Assembly: GCA_963920635.1 (NCBI GenBank)
Contig: OY987308.1
Location: forward strand, 9,738,225 to 9,802,224
Length of the DNA: 64,000 nt
Direction of reading: 5' to 3'
From: Pseudeuparius sepicola
Lineage: Eukaryota > Arthropoda > Insecta > Coleoptera > Anthribidae
Within the stretch, counting starts at the first letter, position 1. Every line of letters begins with the position of its first letter. Positions 1-10,219 of this stretch are shown here, one piece after another. The notes under the pieces were generated by a model. It did not search any database. It was not told the origin of the DNA and saw only the letters and a program-made list of their open reading frames with translations. The position numbers and the translations under genes are program-made.

Positions 1-70
1 ATTTTTCTTAATTTTTGATCCCCCCGATCGGCACGTACGCACCTGGGTTTTTTCGTTTCTGTGCTTCCCC

Positions 71-100
71 AGTGTCTAGCTTGCCAGTGTCTAGCTTGCC
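71..100. repeat. 15-bp tandem duplication inside a monomer
   Basis: agtgtctagcttgcc occurs twice in a row (71-85, 86-100). The same duplication marks the first monomer of other HOR units at 3696-3725, 10290-10319, 13484-13513 and 26744-26773. At 3696 and 13484 the first copy starts attg instead of agtg. It is absent from the corresponding monomers near 16.5 and 20.4 kb, so it works as a lineage marker for HOR units. Confidence 0.93.
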
Positions 101-134
101 TCTAACTCCATTTCGGTAAAAAAATCAAGCTGGC

Positions 135-165
135 GAAAAATCAATTGTGGAAATTAGAATTTTTC
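135..165. other. Imperfect dyad (hairpin/cruciform candidate) in each monomer
   Basis: In this copy gaaaaat (135-141) pairs with atttttc (159-165). Inside it, aatt (143-146) pairs with aatt (152-155) around the loop gtgga. The two stems are separated by an internal loop of one base on the left and three (aga) on the right, giving 11 possible base pairs within 31 bp. Most full-length monomers keep both arms. The 96-bp monomers lose it, and aaatgtgg variants weaken the inner stem. Function is unknown. It could simply be a by-product of A/T-rich sequence. Confidence 0.7.
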
Positions 166-174
166 TTAATTTTT
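158..174. other. Helically phased A/T tracts
   Basis: Two aattttt tracts begin exactly 10 bp apart (158 and 168), which is about one helical turn. Further A/T runs occur elsewhere in the monomer (ttttt in the middle, a7 after ggt, a5 after ggcg). Phased tracts of this kind are known to bend DNA, so each monomer probably has a locally curved segment. The pair is kept in almost all monomers, including the 96-bp form, where it reads as a doubled aaattttt. Confidence 0.65.
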
Positions 175-235
175 GATCCCCCCGATTGGCACGTACGCAC
201 CTGAGATTTTTCGTTTCTGTGCTTCCCCAGTGTCT

Positions 236-274
236 AGCTTGCCTCTAACTCCATTTCGGTAAAAAAATCAAGCT
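236..274. other. Short inverted repeat agcttg / caagct
   Basis: agcttg (236-241) and caagct (269-274) are exact reverse complements separated by 27 bp. The pair recurs in most monomers, except the SphI-bearing class where agcttg has become agcatg. Six base pairs with a 27-base loop is weak, so this may be chance. Confidence 0.4.
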
Positions 275-605
275 GGCGAAAAATCAATTGTGGAAATTAG
301 AATTTTTCTTAATTTTTGATCCCCCCGATTGGCACGTACGCACCTGAGATTTTTCGTTTCTGTGCTTCCCCAGTGTCTAGCTTGCCTCTAACTCCATTTT
401 GGTAACAAAAATCAAGCTGGCGAAAAATCAATTGTGGAAATTAGAATTTTTCCTAATTTTTGATCCCCTCGATCGGCACGTACGCACCTGAGATTTTTCG
501 TTTCTGTGCTTCCCCAGTATCTAGCTTGCCTCTAACTCTATTTTGGTAAAAAAAATCAAGCTGGCGAAAAATCAATTGTGGAAATTAGAATTTTTCTTAA
601 TTTTT

Positions 606-1371
606 GATCCCCTCGATCGGCACGTACGCACCTGAGATTTTTCGTTTCTGTGCTTCCCCAGTGTCTAGCTTGCCTCTAACTCCAAATTTTTCCAAATTTT
701 TGATCCCCCCGATCGGCACGTACGCACCTGGGTTTTTTCGTTTCTGTGCTTCCCCAGTGTGTAGCTTGCCTCTAACTCCATTTTGGTAAAAAAATCAAGC
801 TGGCGCAAAATCAAATGTGGAAATTAGAATTTTTCTTAATTTTTGATCCCCCCGATTGGCACGTACGCACCTGAGATTTTTCGTTTCTGTGCTTCCCCAG
901 TGTCTAGCTTGCCTCTAACTCCATTTCGGTAAAAAAATCAAGCTGGCGAAAAATCAATTGTGGAAATTAGAATTTTTCTTAATTTTTGATCCCCTCGATC
1001 GGCACGTACGCACCTGAGATTTTTCGTTTCTGTGCTTCCCCAGTGTCTAGCTTGCCTCTAACTCCATTTTGGTAACAAAGATCAAGCTGGCGAAAAATCA
1101 ATTGTGGAAATTAGAATTTTTCCTAATTTTTGATCCCCCCGATCGGCACGTACGCACCTGTTTTTTTTCGTTTCTGTGCTTCCCCAGTGTCTAGCTTGCC
1201 TCTAACTCTATTTTGGTAAAAAAAATCAAGCTGGCGAAAAATCAATTGTGGAAATTAGAATTTTTCTTAATTTTTGATCCCCTCGATCGGCACGTACGCA
1301 CCTGAGATTTTTCGTTTCTGTGCTTCCCCAGTGTCTAGCTTGCCTCTAACTCCAAATTTTTCCAAATTTTT
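606..1371. repeat. Short-monomer pair 1 (96 bp + 96 bp)
   Basis: Measured from gatccc to the next gatccc, monomers 606-701 and 1276-1371 are only 96 bp. 47 bp covering ggtaaaaaaa, tcaagctggcg and the gaaaaatcaattgtgg arm are missing, so ctaactcca runs directly into aatttttccaaattttt. The two short monomers are 670 bp apart. 96 is divisible by three, so the two flanking copies of the segment stay in one frame. This produces open frames at 604-789 and 1274-1459 that begin with TTG and encode two near-identical repeats (…IGTYAP…FRFCASPV…). I do not call these genes. Confidence 0.92.
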
Positions 1372-1943
1372 GATCCCCCCGATCGGCACGTACGCACCTG
1401 GGTTTTTTCGTTTCTGTGCTTCCCCAGTGTGTAGCTTGCCTCTAACTCCATTTTGGTAAAAAAATCAAGCTGGCGAAAAATCAAATGTGGAAATTAGAAT
1501 TTTTCTTAATTTTTGATCCCCCCGATCGGCACGTACGCACCTGGGTTTTTTCGTTTCTGTGCTTCCCCAGTATCTAGCTTGCCTCTAACTCCATTTCGGT
1601 AAAAAAATCAAGCTGGCGAAAAATCAATTGTGGAAATTAGAATTTTTCCTAATTTTTGATCCCCTCGATCAGCACGTACACACCTGAGATTTTTCGTTTC
1701 TGTGCTTCCCCAGTGTCTAGCTTGCCTCTAACTCCATTTTGGTAAAAAAATCAAGCTGGCGAAAAATCAATTGTGGAAATTAGAATTTTTCCTAATTTTT
1801 GATCCCCTCGATCGGCACGTACGCACCTGAGATTTTTCGTTTCTGTGCTTCCCCAGTATCTAGCTTGCCTCTAACGCCATTTTGGTAAAAAAATCAAGCT
1901 GGCGAAAAATCAATTGTGGAAATTAGAATTTTTCTTAAATTTT

Positions 1944-2070
1944 GATCCCCCCGATCGGCACGTACGCACCTGAGTTTTTTCGTTTCTGTACTTCCCCAGT
2001 ATCTAGCATGCCTCTAACGCTATTTTGGTAAAAAAATCAATTGTGGAAATTAGAATTTTTCTTAATTTTT
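1944..2070. repeat. 127-bp monomer class (16-bp slippage deletion), first of 22
   Basis: Between gatccc at 1944 and 2071 the monomer is 127 bp. The segment aaaaatcaagctggcg is missing, so ggtaaaaaaatcaattgtgg is continuous. The lost 16 bp begin and end at a direct repeat (aaaaatcaa), the expected product of replication slippage or short-homology deletion. Other copies start at 4516, 6979, 8251, 11732, 15357, 19252, 23147, 24419, 27134, 29120, 31526, 32367, 33779, 38337, 42033, 46592, 50334, 55035, 56160, 58759 and 63175. They are 126 bp at 33779, 42033, 55035, 56160 and 63175 because the C-run is one shorter. The following monomer reads gatgccc in every copy from 24419 onward and at 8251; in the others it reads gatcccc. 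Confidence 0.92.
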
Positions 2071-2349
2071 GATCCCCCCGATCGGCACGTATGCACCTGA
2101 GTTTTTTCATTTCTGTACTTCCCCAGTATCTAGCATGCCTCTAACGCTATTTTGGTAAAAAAATCAAGCTGGCGAAAAATCAAATGTGGAAATTAGAATT
2201 TTTCTTAATTTTTGATCCCCCCGATCGGCACGTACGCACCTGGGTTTTTTCGTTTCTGTGCTTCCCCAGTGTCTAGCTTGCCTCTAACTCCATTTCGGTA
2301 AAAAAATCAAGCTGGCGAAAAATCAATTGTGGAAATTAGAATTTTTCTT

Positions 2350-3490
2350 AATTTTTGATCCCCCCGATTGGCACGTACGCACCTGGGTTTTTTCGTTTCT
2401 GTGCTTCCCCAGTGTGTAGCTTGCCTCTAACTCAATTTTGGTAAAAAAATCAAGCTGGCGAAAAATCAATTGTGGAAATTATAATTTTTCTTAAATTTTG
2501 ATCCCCCCGATCGGCACGTACGCACCTGAGATTTTTCGTTTTTGTGCTTCCCCAGTGTCTAGCTTGCCTCTAACTCCATTTTGGTAAAAAAATCAAGCTG
2601 GCGAAAAATCAATTGTGGAAATTAGAATTTTTCTTAAATTTTGATCCCCCGATCGGCACGTACGCACCTGAGTTTTTTCATTTCTGTACTTCCCCAGTAT
2701 CTAGCATGCCTCTAACGCTATTTTGGTAAAAAAATCAAGCTGGCGAAAAATCAAATGTGGAAATTAGAATTTTTCTTAATTTTTGATCCCCCCGATCGGC
2801 ACGTACGCACCTGGGTTTTTTCGTTTCTGTGCTTCCCCAGTGTCTAGCTTGCCTCTAACTCCATTTTGGTAAAAAAATCAAGCTGGCGAAAAATCAAATG
2901 TGGAAATTAGAATTTTTCTTAATTTTTGATCCCCCCGATCGGCACGTACGCACCTGGGTTTTTTCGTTTCTGTGCTTCCCCAGTGTGTAGCTTGCCTCTA
3001 ACTCAATTTTGGTAAAAAAATCAAGCTGGCGAAAAATCAATTGTGGAAATTATAATTTTTCTTAAATTTTGATCCCCCCGATCGGCACGTACGCACCTGA
3101 GATTTTTCGTTTTTGTGCTTCCCCAGTGTCTAGCTTGCCTCTAACTCCATTTTGGTAAAAAAATCAAGCTGGCGAAAAATCAATTGTGGAAATTAGAATT
3201 TTTCTTAAATTTTGATCCCCCGATCGGCACGTACGCACCTGAGTTTTTTCATTTCTGTACTTCCCCAGTATCTAGCATGCCTCTAACGCTATTTTGGTAA
3301 AAAAATCAAGCTGGCGAAAAATCAAATGTGGAAATTAGAATTTTTCTTAATTTTTGATCCCCCCGATCGGCACGTACGCACCTGGGTTTTTTCGTTTCTG
3401 TGCTTCCCCAGTGTCTAGCTTGCCTCTAACTCCATTTTGGTAAAAAAATCAAGCTGGCGAAAAATCAACTGTGGAAATTAGAATTTTTCT
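2350..3490. repeat. Four-monomer (571-bp) tandem duplication in unit 1
   Basis: cgtttttgtgc occurs at 2537 and 3108, and the flanking monomers match in order: gtgtgtag/ctcaatttt, ataattttt, the SphI class, then a gggtttttt monomer. The left edge is set by gattggcac (about 2368) versus gatcggcac (about 2937), the right edge by caaatgtgg versus caactgtgg. The same duplication is in unit 4 but single at 5.1, 15.9, 19.8 and 23.7 kb. Confidence 0.85.
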
Positions 3491-3625
3491 TAATTTTTGA
3501 TCCCCCCGATCGGCACGTACGCACCTGGGTTTTTTCGTTTCTGTGCTTCCCCAGTGTCTAGCTTGCCTCTAAATCCATTTTGGTAAAAAAATCAAGCTGG
3601 CGAAAAATCAATTGTGGAAATTAGA

Positions 3626-6600
3626 ATTTTTCTTAATTTTTGATCCCCCCGATCGGCACGTACGCACCTGGGTTTTTTCGTTTCTGTGCTTCCCCATTGT
3701 CTAGCTTGCCAGTGTCTAGCTTGCCTCTAACTCCATTTCGGTAAAAAAATCAAGCTGGCGAAAAATCAATTGTGGAAATTAGAATTTTTCTTAATTTTTG
3801 ATCCCCCCGATTGGCACGTACGCACCTGAGATTTTTCGTTTCTGTGCTTCCCCAGTGTCTAGCTTGCCTCTAACTCCATTTCGGTAAAAAAATCAAGCTG
3901 GCGAAAAATCAATTGTGGAAATTAGAATTTTTCTTAATTTTTGATCCCCCCGATTGGCACGTACGCACCTGAGATTTTTCGTTTCTGTGCTTCCCCAGTG
4001 TCTAGCTTGCCTCTAACTCCATTTTGGTAACAAAAATCAAGCTGGCGAAAAATCAATTGTGGAAATTAGAATTTTTCCTAATTTTTGATCCCCTCGATCG
4101 GCACGTACGCACCTGGGTTTTTTCGTTTCTGTGCTTCCCCAGTGTCTAGCTTGCCTCTAACTCCATTTCGGTAAAAAAATCAAGCTGGCGAAAAATCAAT
4201 TGTGGAAATTAGAATTTTTCCTAATTTTTGATCCCCTCGATCAGCACGTACACACCTGAGATTTTTCGTTTCTGTGCTTCCCCAGTGTCTAGCTTGCCTC
4301 TAACTCCATTTTGGTAAAAAAATCAAGCTGGCGAAAAATCAATTGTGGAAATTAGAATTTTTCCTAATTTTTGATCCCCTCGATCGGCACGTACGCACCT
4401 GAGATTTTTCGTTTCTGTGCTTCCCCAGTATCTAGCTTGCCTCTAACGCCATTTTGGTAAAAAAATCAAGCTGGCGAAAAATCAATTGTGGAAATTAGAA
4501 TTTTTCTTAAATTTTGATCCCCCCGATCGGCACGTACGCACCTGAGTTTTTTCGTTTCTGTACTTCCCCAGTATCTAGCATGCCTCTAACGCTATTTTGG
4601 TAAAAAAATCAATTGTGGAAATTAGAATTTTTCTTAATTTTTGATCCCCCCGATCGGCACGTATGCACCTGAGTTTTTTCATTTCTGTACTTCCCCAGTA
4701 TCTAGCATGCCTCTAACGCTATTTTGGTAAAAAAATCAAGCTGGCGAAAAATCAAATGTGGAAATTAGAATTTTTCTTAATTTTTGATCCCCCCGATCGG
4801 CACGTACGCACCTGGGTTTTTTCGTTTCTGTGCTTCCCCAGTGTCTAGCTTGCCTCTAACTCCATTTCGGTAAAAAAATCAAGCTGGCGAAAAATCAATT
4901 GTGGAAATTAGAATTTTTCTTAATTTTTGATCCCCCCGATTGGCACGTACGCACCTGGGTTTTTTCGTTTCTGTGCTTCCCCAGTGTGTAGCTTGCCTCT
5001 AACTCAATTTTGGTAAAAAAATCAAGCTGGCGAAAAATCAATTGTGGAAATTATAATTTTTCTTAAATTTTGATCCCCCCGATCGGCACGTACGCACCTG
5101 AGATTTTTCGTTTTTGTGCTTCCCCAGTGTCTAGCTTGCCTCTAACTCCATTTTGGTAAAAAAATCAAGCTGGCGAAAAATCAATTGTGGAAATTAGAAT
5201 TTTTCTTAAATTTTGATCCCCCGATCGGCACGTACGCACCTGAGTTTTTTCATTTCTGTACTTCCCCAGTATCTAGCATGCCTCTAACGCTATTTTGGTA
5301 AAAAAATCAAGCTGGCGAAAAATCAAATGTGGAAATTAGAATTTTTCTTAATTTTTGATCCCCCCGATCGGCACGTACGCACCTGGGTTTTTTCGTTTCT
5401 GTGCTTCCCCAGTGTCTAGCTTGCCTCTAACTCCATTTTGGTAAAAAAATCAAGCTGGCGAAAAATCAATTGTGGAAATTAGAATTTTTCCTAATTTTTG
5501 ATCCCCCCGATCGGCACGTACGCACCTGTTTTTTTTCGTTTCTGTGCTTCCCCAGTGTCTAGCTTGCCTCTAACTCTATTTTGGTAAAAAAAATCAAGCT
5601 GGCGAAAAATCAATTGTGGAAATTAGAATTTTTCTTAATTTTTGATCCCCTCGATCGGCACGTACGCACCTGAGATTTTTCGTTTCTGTGCTTCCCCAGT
5701 GTCTAGCTTGCCTCTAACTCCAAATTTTTCCAAATTTTTGATCCCCCCGATCGGCACGTACGCACCTGGGTTTTTTCGTTTCTGTGCTTCCCCAGTGTGT
5801 AGCTTGCCTCTAACTCCATTTTGGTAAAAAAATCAAGCTGGCGAAAAATCAATTGTGGAAATTAGAATTTTTCCTAATTTTTGATCCCCTCGATCGGCAC
5901 GTACGCACCTGAGATTTTTCGTTTCTGTGCTTCCCCAGTGTCTAGCTTGCCTCTAACTCCATTTTGGTAAAAAAATCAAGCTGGCGAAAAATCAATTGTG
6001 GAAATTAGAATTTTTCATAATTTTTGATCCCCCCGATCGGCACGTACGCACCTGGGTTTTTTCGTTTCTTGGCTTCCCCAGTGTCTAGCTTGCCTCTAAC
6101 TCCATTTTGGTAAAAAAATCAAGCTGGCGAAAAATCAATTGTGGAAATTAGAATTTTTCCTAATTTTTGATCCCTTCGATCGGCACGTACGCACCTGAGA
6201 TTTTTCGTTTCTGTGCTTCCCCAGTATCTAGCTTGCCTCTAACGCCATTTTGGTAAAAAAATCAAGCTGGCGAAAAATCAATTGTGGAAATTAGAATTTT
6301 TCTTAATTTTTGATCCCCTCGATCGGCACGTACGCACCTGAGATTTTTCGTTTCTGTGCTTCCCCAGTGTCTAGCTTGCCTCTAACTCAAAATTTTTCCA
6401 AATTTTTGATCCCCCCGATCGGCACGTACGCACCTGGGTTTTTTCGTTTCTGTGCTTCCCCAGTGTGTAGCTTGCCTCTAACTCCATTTTGGTAAAAAAA
6501 TCAAGCTGGCGAAAAATCAATTGTGGACATTAGAATTTTTCTTAAATTTTGATCCCCCGATCGGCACGTATGCACCTGAGTTTTTTCATTTCTGTACTTC

Positions 6601-7661
6601 CCCAGTATCTAGCATGCCTCTAACGCTATTTTGGTAAAAAAATCAAGCTGGCGAAAAATCAAATGTGGAAATTAGAATTTTTCTTAATTTTTGATCCCCC
6701 CGATCGGCACGTACGCACCTGGGTTTTTTCGTTTCTGTGCTTCCCCAGTGTCTAGCTTGCCTCTAACTCCATTTCGGTAAAAAAATCAAGCTGGCGAAAA
6801 ATCAATTGTGGAAATTAGAATTTTTCCTAATTTTTGATCCCCTCGATCGGCACGTACGCACCTGAGATTTTTCGTTTCTGTGCTTCCCCAGTATCTAGCT
6901 TGCCTCTAACGCCATTTTGGTAAAAAAATCAAGCTGGCGAAAAATCAATTGTGGAAATTAGAATTTTTCTTAAATTTTGATCCCCCCGATCGGCACGTAC
7001 GCACCTGAGTTTTTTCGTTTCTGTACTTCCCCAGTATCTAGCATGCCTCTAACGCTATTTTGGTAAAAAAATCAATTGTGGAAATTAGAATTTTTCTTAA
7101 TTTTTGATCCCCCCGATCGGCACGTATGCACCTGAGTTTTTTCATTTCTGTACTTCCCCAGTATCTAGCATGCCTCTAACGCTATTTTGGTAAAAAAATC
7201 AAGCTGGCGAAAAATCAAATGTGGAAATTAGAATTTTTCTTAATTTTTGATCCCCCCGATCGGCACGTACGCACCTGGGTTTTTTCGTTTCTGTGCTTCC
7301 CCAGTGTCTAGCTTGCCTCTAACTCCATTTCGGTAAAAAAATCAAGCTGGCGAAAAATCAATTGTGGAAATTAGAATTTTTCTTAATTTTTGATCCCCCC
7401 GATTGGCACGTACGCACCTGGGTTTTTTCGTTTCTGTGCTTCCCCAGTGTGTAGCTTGCCTCTAACTCAATTTTGGTAAAAAAATCAAGCTGGCGAAAAA
7501 TCAATTGTGGAAATTATAATTTTTCTTAAATTTTGATCCCCCCGATCGGCACGTACGCACCTGAGATTTTTCGTTTTTGTGCTTCCCCAGTGTCTAGCTT
7601 GCCTCTAACTCCATTTTGGTAAAAAAATCAAGCTGGCGAAAAATCAATTGTGGAAATTAGA
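3626..7661. repeat. HOR unit 2 (4,036 bp), composite
   Basis: The first part copies unit 1 with offset 3,625, then loses 1,053 bp that in unit 1 hold the short-monomer pair; the gatcagcac monomer is at 4240 instead of the expected 5293. From about 5.47 kb it becomes a copy of the block now at 17.6 kb (offset 12,130) and 21.5 kb (offset 16,025), including its own short-monomer pair. Relative to those copies it lacks one gatcagcac monomer near 6.84 kb. 127-bp monomers are at 4516-4642 and 6979-7105. The unit looks like a fusion of two HOR types. Confidence 0.8.
5644..6407. repeat. Short-monomer pair 2
   Basis: 96-bp monomers at 5644-5739 and 6312-6407, spaced 668 bp. The second has ctaactcaaaattttt instead of ctaactccaaattttt, a one-base substitution at the deletion junction shared with pairs 5 and 6. 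This sub-type also has gtttctt before gcttcc at about 6065-6075 (ttggc here, tttgc in pairs 5 and 6). Confidence 0.9.
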
Positions 7662-10219
7662 ATTTTTCTTAATTTTTGATCCCCCCGATCGGCACGTACG
7701 CACCTGGGTTTTTTCGTTTCTGTGCTTCCCCAGTGTCTAGCTTGCCTCTAACTCCATTTCGGTAAAAAAATCAAGCTGGCGAAAAATCAATTGTGGAAAT
7801 TAGAATTTTTCTTAATTTTTGATCCCCCCGATTGGCACGTACGCACCTGAGATTTTTCGTTTCTGTGCTTCCCCAGTGTCTAGCTTGCATCTAACTCCAT
7901 TTCGGTAAAAAAATCAAGCTGGCGAAAAATCAATTGTGGAAATTAGAATTTTTCTTAATTTTTGATCCCCCCGATTGGCACGTACGCACCTGAGATTTTT
8001 CGTTTCTGTGCTTCCCCAGTGTCTAGCTTGCCTCTAACTCCATTTTGGTAACAAAAATCAAGCTGGCGAAAAATCAATTGTGGAAATTAGAATTTTTCCT
8101 AATTATTGATCCCCTCGATCGGCACGTACGCACCTGAGATTTTTCGTTTCTGTGCTTCCCCAGTATCTAGCTTGCCTCTAACGTCATTTTGGTAAAAAAA
8201 TCAAGCTGGCGAAAAATCAATTGTGGAAATTAGAATTTTTCTTAAATTTTGATCCCCCCGATCGGCACGTACGCACCTGAGTTTTTTCGTTTCTGTACTT
8301 CCCCAGTATCTAGCATGCCTCTAACGCTATTTTGGTAAAAAAATCAATTGTGGAAATTAGAATTTTTCTTAATTTTTGATGCCCCCGATCGGCACGTACG
8401 CACCTGGGTTTTTTCGTTTCTGTGCTTCCCCAGTGTCTAGCTTGCCTCTAACTCCATTTCGGTAAAAAAATCAAGCTGGCGAAAAATCAATTGTGGAAAT
8501 TAGAATTTTTCTTAATTTTTGATCCCCCCGATTGGCACGTACGCACCTGGGTTTTTTCGTTTCTGTGCTTCCCCAGTGTGTAGCTTGCCTCTAACTCAAT
8601 TTTGGTAAAAAAATCAAGCTGGCGAAAAATCAATTGTGGAAATTATAATTTTTCTTAAATTTTGATCCCCCCGATCGGCACGTACGCACCTGAGATTTTT
8701 CGTTTCTGTGCTTCCCCAGTATCTAGCTTGCCTCTAACGCCATTTTGGTAACAAAATCAAGCTGGCGAAAAATCAATTGTGGAAATTAGAATTTTTCTTA
8801 ATTTTTGATCCCCCCGATCGGCACGTACGCACCTGGGTTTTTTCGTTTCTGTGCTTCCCCAGTGTCTAGCTTGCCTCTAACTCCATTTCGGTAAAAAAAT
8901 CAAGCTGGCGAAAAATCAATTGTGGAAATTAGAATTTTTCCGAATTTTTGATCCCCTCGATTGGCACGTACGCACCTGGGTTTTTTCGTTTCTGTGCTTC
9001 CCCAGTGTGTAGCTTGCCTCTAACTCAATTTTGGTAAAAAAATCAAGCTGGCGAAAAATCAATTGTGGAAATTATAATTTTTCTTAAATTTTGATCCCCC
9101 CGATCGGCACGTACGCACCTGAGATTTTTCGTTTTTGTGCTTCCCCAGTGTCTAGCTTGCCTCTAACTCCATTTTGGTAAAAAAATCAAGCTGGCGAAAA
9201 ATCAATTGTGGAAATTAGAATTTTTCTTAATTTTTGATCCCCTCGATCGGCACGTACGCACCTGAGATTTTTCGTTTCTGTGCTTCCCCAGTATCTAGCT
9301 TGCCTCTAACGTCATTTTGGTAAAAAAATCAAGCTGGCGAAAAATCAATTGTGGAAATTAGAATTTTTCTTAAATTTTGATCTTCCCGATCGGCACGTAC
9401 GCACCTGAGTTTTTTCGTTTCTGTACTTCCCCAGTATCTAGCATGCCTCTAACGCTATTTTGGTAAAAAAATCAAGCTGGCGAAAAATCAAATGTGGAAA
9501 TTAGAATTTTTCTTAATTTTTGATCCCCCCGATCGGCACGTACGCACCTGGGTTTTTTCGTTTCTGTGCTTCCCCAGTGTGTAGCTTGCCTCTAACTCAA
9601 TTTTGGTAAAAAAATCAAGCTGGCGAAAAATCAATTGTGGAAATTATAATTTTTCTTAAATTTTGATCCCCCCGATCGGCACGTACGCACCTGAGATTTT
9701 TCGTTTTTGTGCTTCCCCAGTGTCTAGCTTGCCTCTAACTCCATTTTGGTAAAAAAATCAAGCTGGCGAAAAATCAATTGTGGAAATTAGAATTTTTCTT
9801 AAATTTTGATCCCCCGATCGGCACGTACGCACCTGAGTTTTTTCATTTCTGTACTTCCCCAGTATCTAGCATGCCTCTAACGCTATTTTGGTAAAAAAAT
9901 CAAGCTGGCGAAAAATCAAATGTGGAAATTAGAATTTTTCTTAATTTTTGATCCCCCCGATCGGCACGTACGCACCTGGGTTTTTTCGTTTCTGTGCTTC
10001 CCCAGTGTCTAGCTTGCCTCTAACTCCATTTTGGTAAAAAAATCAAGCTGGCGAAAAATCAACTGTGGAAATTAGAATTTTTCTTAATTTTTGATCCCCC
10101 CGATCGGCACGTACGCACCTGGGTTTTTTCGTTTCTGTGCTTCCCCAGTGTCTAGCTTGCCTCTAAATCCATTTTGGTAAAAAAATCAAGCTGGCGAAAA
10201 ATCAATTGTGGAAATTAGA
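7662..10219. repeat. HOR unit 3 (2,558 bp), related to unit 8
   Basis: Shared rare variants tie this unit to 23.83-26.6 kb with a constant offset of 16,168: ttgcatctaac (7884 and 24052), aattattgat (8101 and 24269), gatgccc after a 127-bp monomer (8378 and 24546) and tttccgaattttt (about 8938 and 25106). A private tcttcccgat change at about 9381 is not in the partner. It has no short-monomer pair. Confidence 0.85.

Larger units (their letters stand above)
125..267. repeat. Representative full-length 143-bp monomer with landmarks
   Basis: Read from tcaagctggcg, the landmarks in order are: gaaaaatcaattgtgg (135-150), an aattttt tract at 158-164 and again at 168-174, two GATC sites in the C-rich core (gatccccccgattggcac here; gatcgg in most copies), cgtacgcacc, a T-rich segment ttttcgtttctgtgc, cttccccagtgtctag, cttgcctctaactccat, and ggtaaaaaaa closing into the next monomer. 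The usual core holds palindromes ccgatcgg (PvuI) and cgtacg (BsiWI), and caattg (MfeI) lies beside the hairpin. These sites would give a 143-bp ladder on digestion. The monomer start is arbitrary. Confidence 0.95.
1..3625. repeat. HOR unit 1 (3,625 bp)
   Basis: The unit begins with the monomer carrying the 15-bp duplication and repeats at 3626 and, with offset 13,413, at 13414. It contains a short-monomer pair (606-1371), one gatcagcac/acacacc monomer (core at 1668), one 127-bp monomer (1944-2070), and a four-monomer tandem duplication at about 2350-3490. It ends with caactgtgg and ctaaatcc variant monomers that also close units 4, 5, 6 and 8. Confidence 0.85.

Noticed and set aside
2460..2490. 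TATAAT-like promoter element in the ataattttt monomers
   Set aside because: It is a single G-to-T variant of the usual attagaattttt, recurs only as part of repeat classes and has no accompanying promoter structure or gene.
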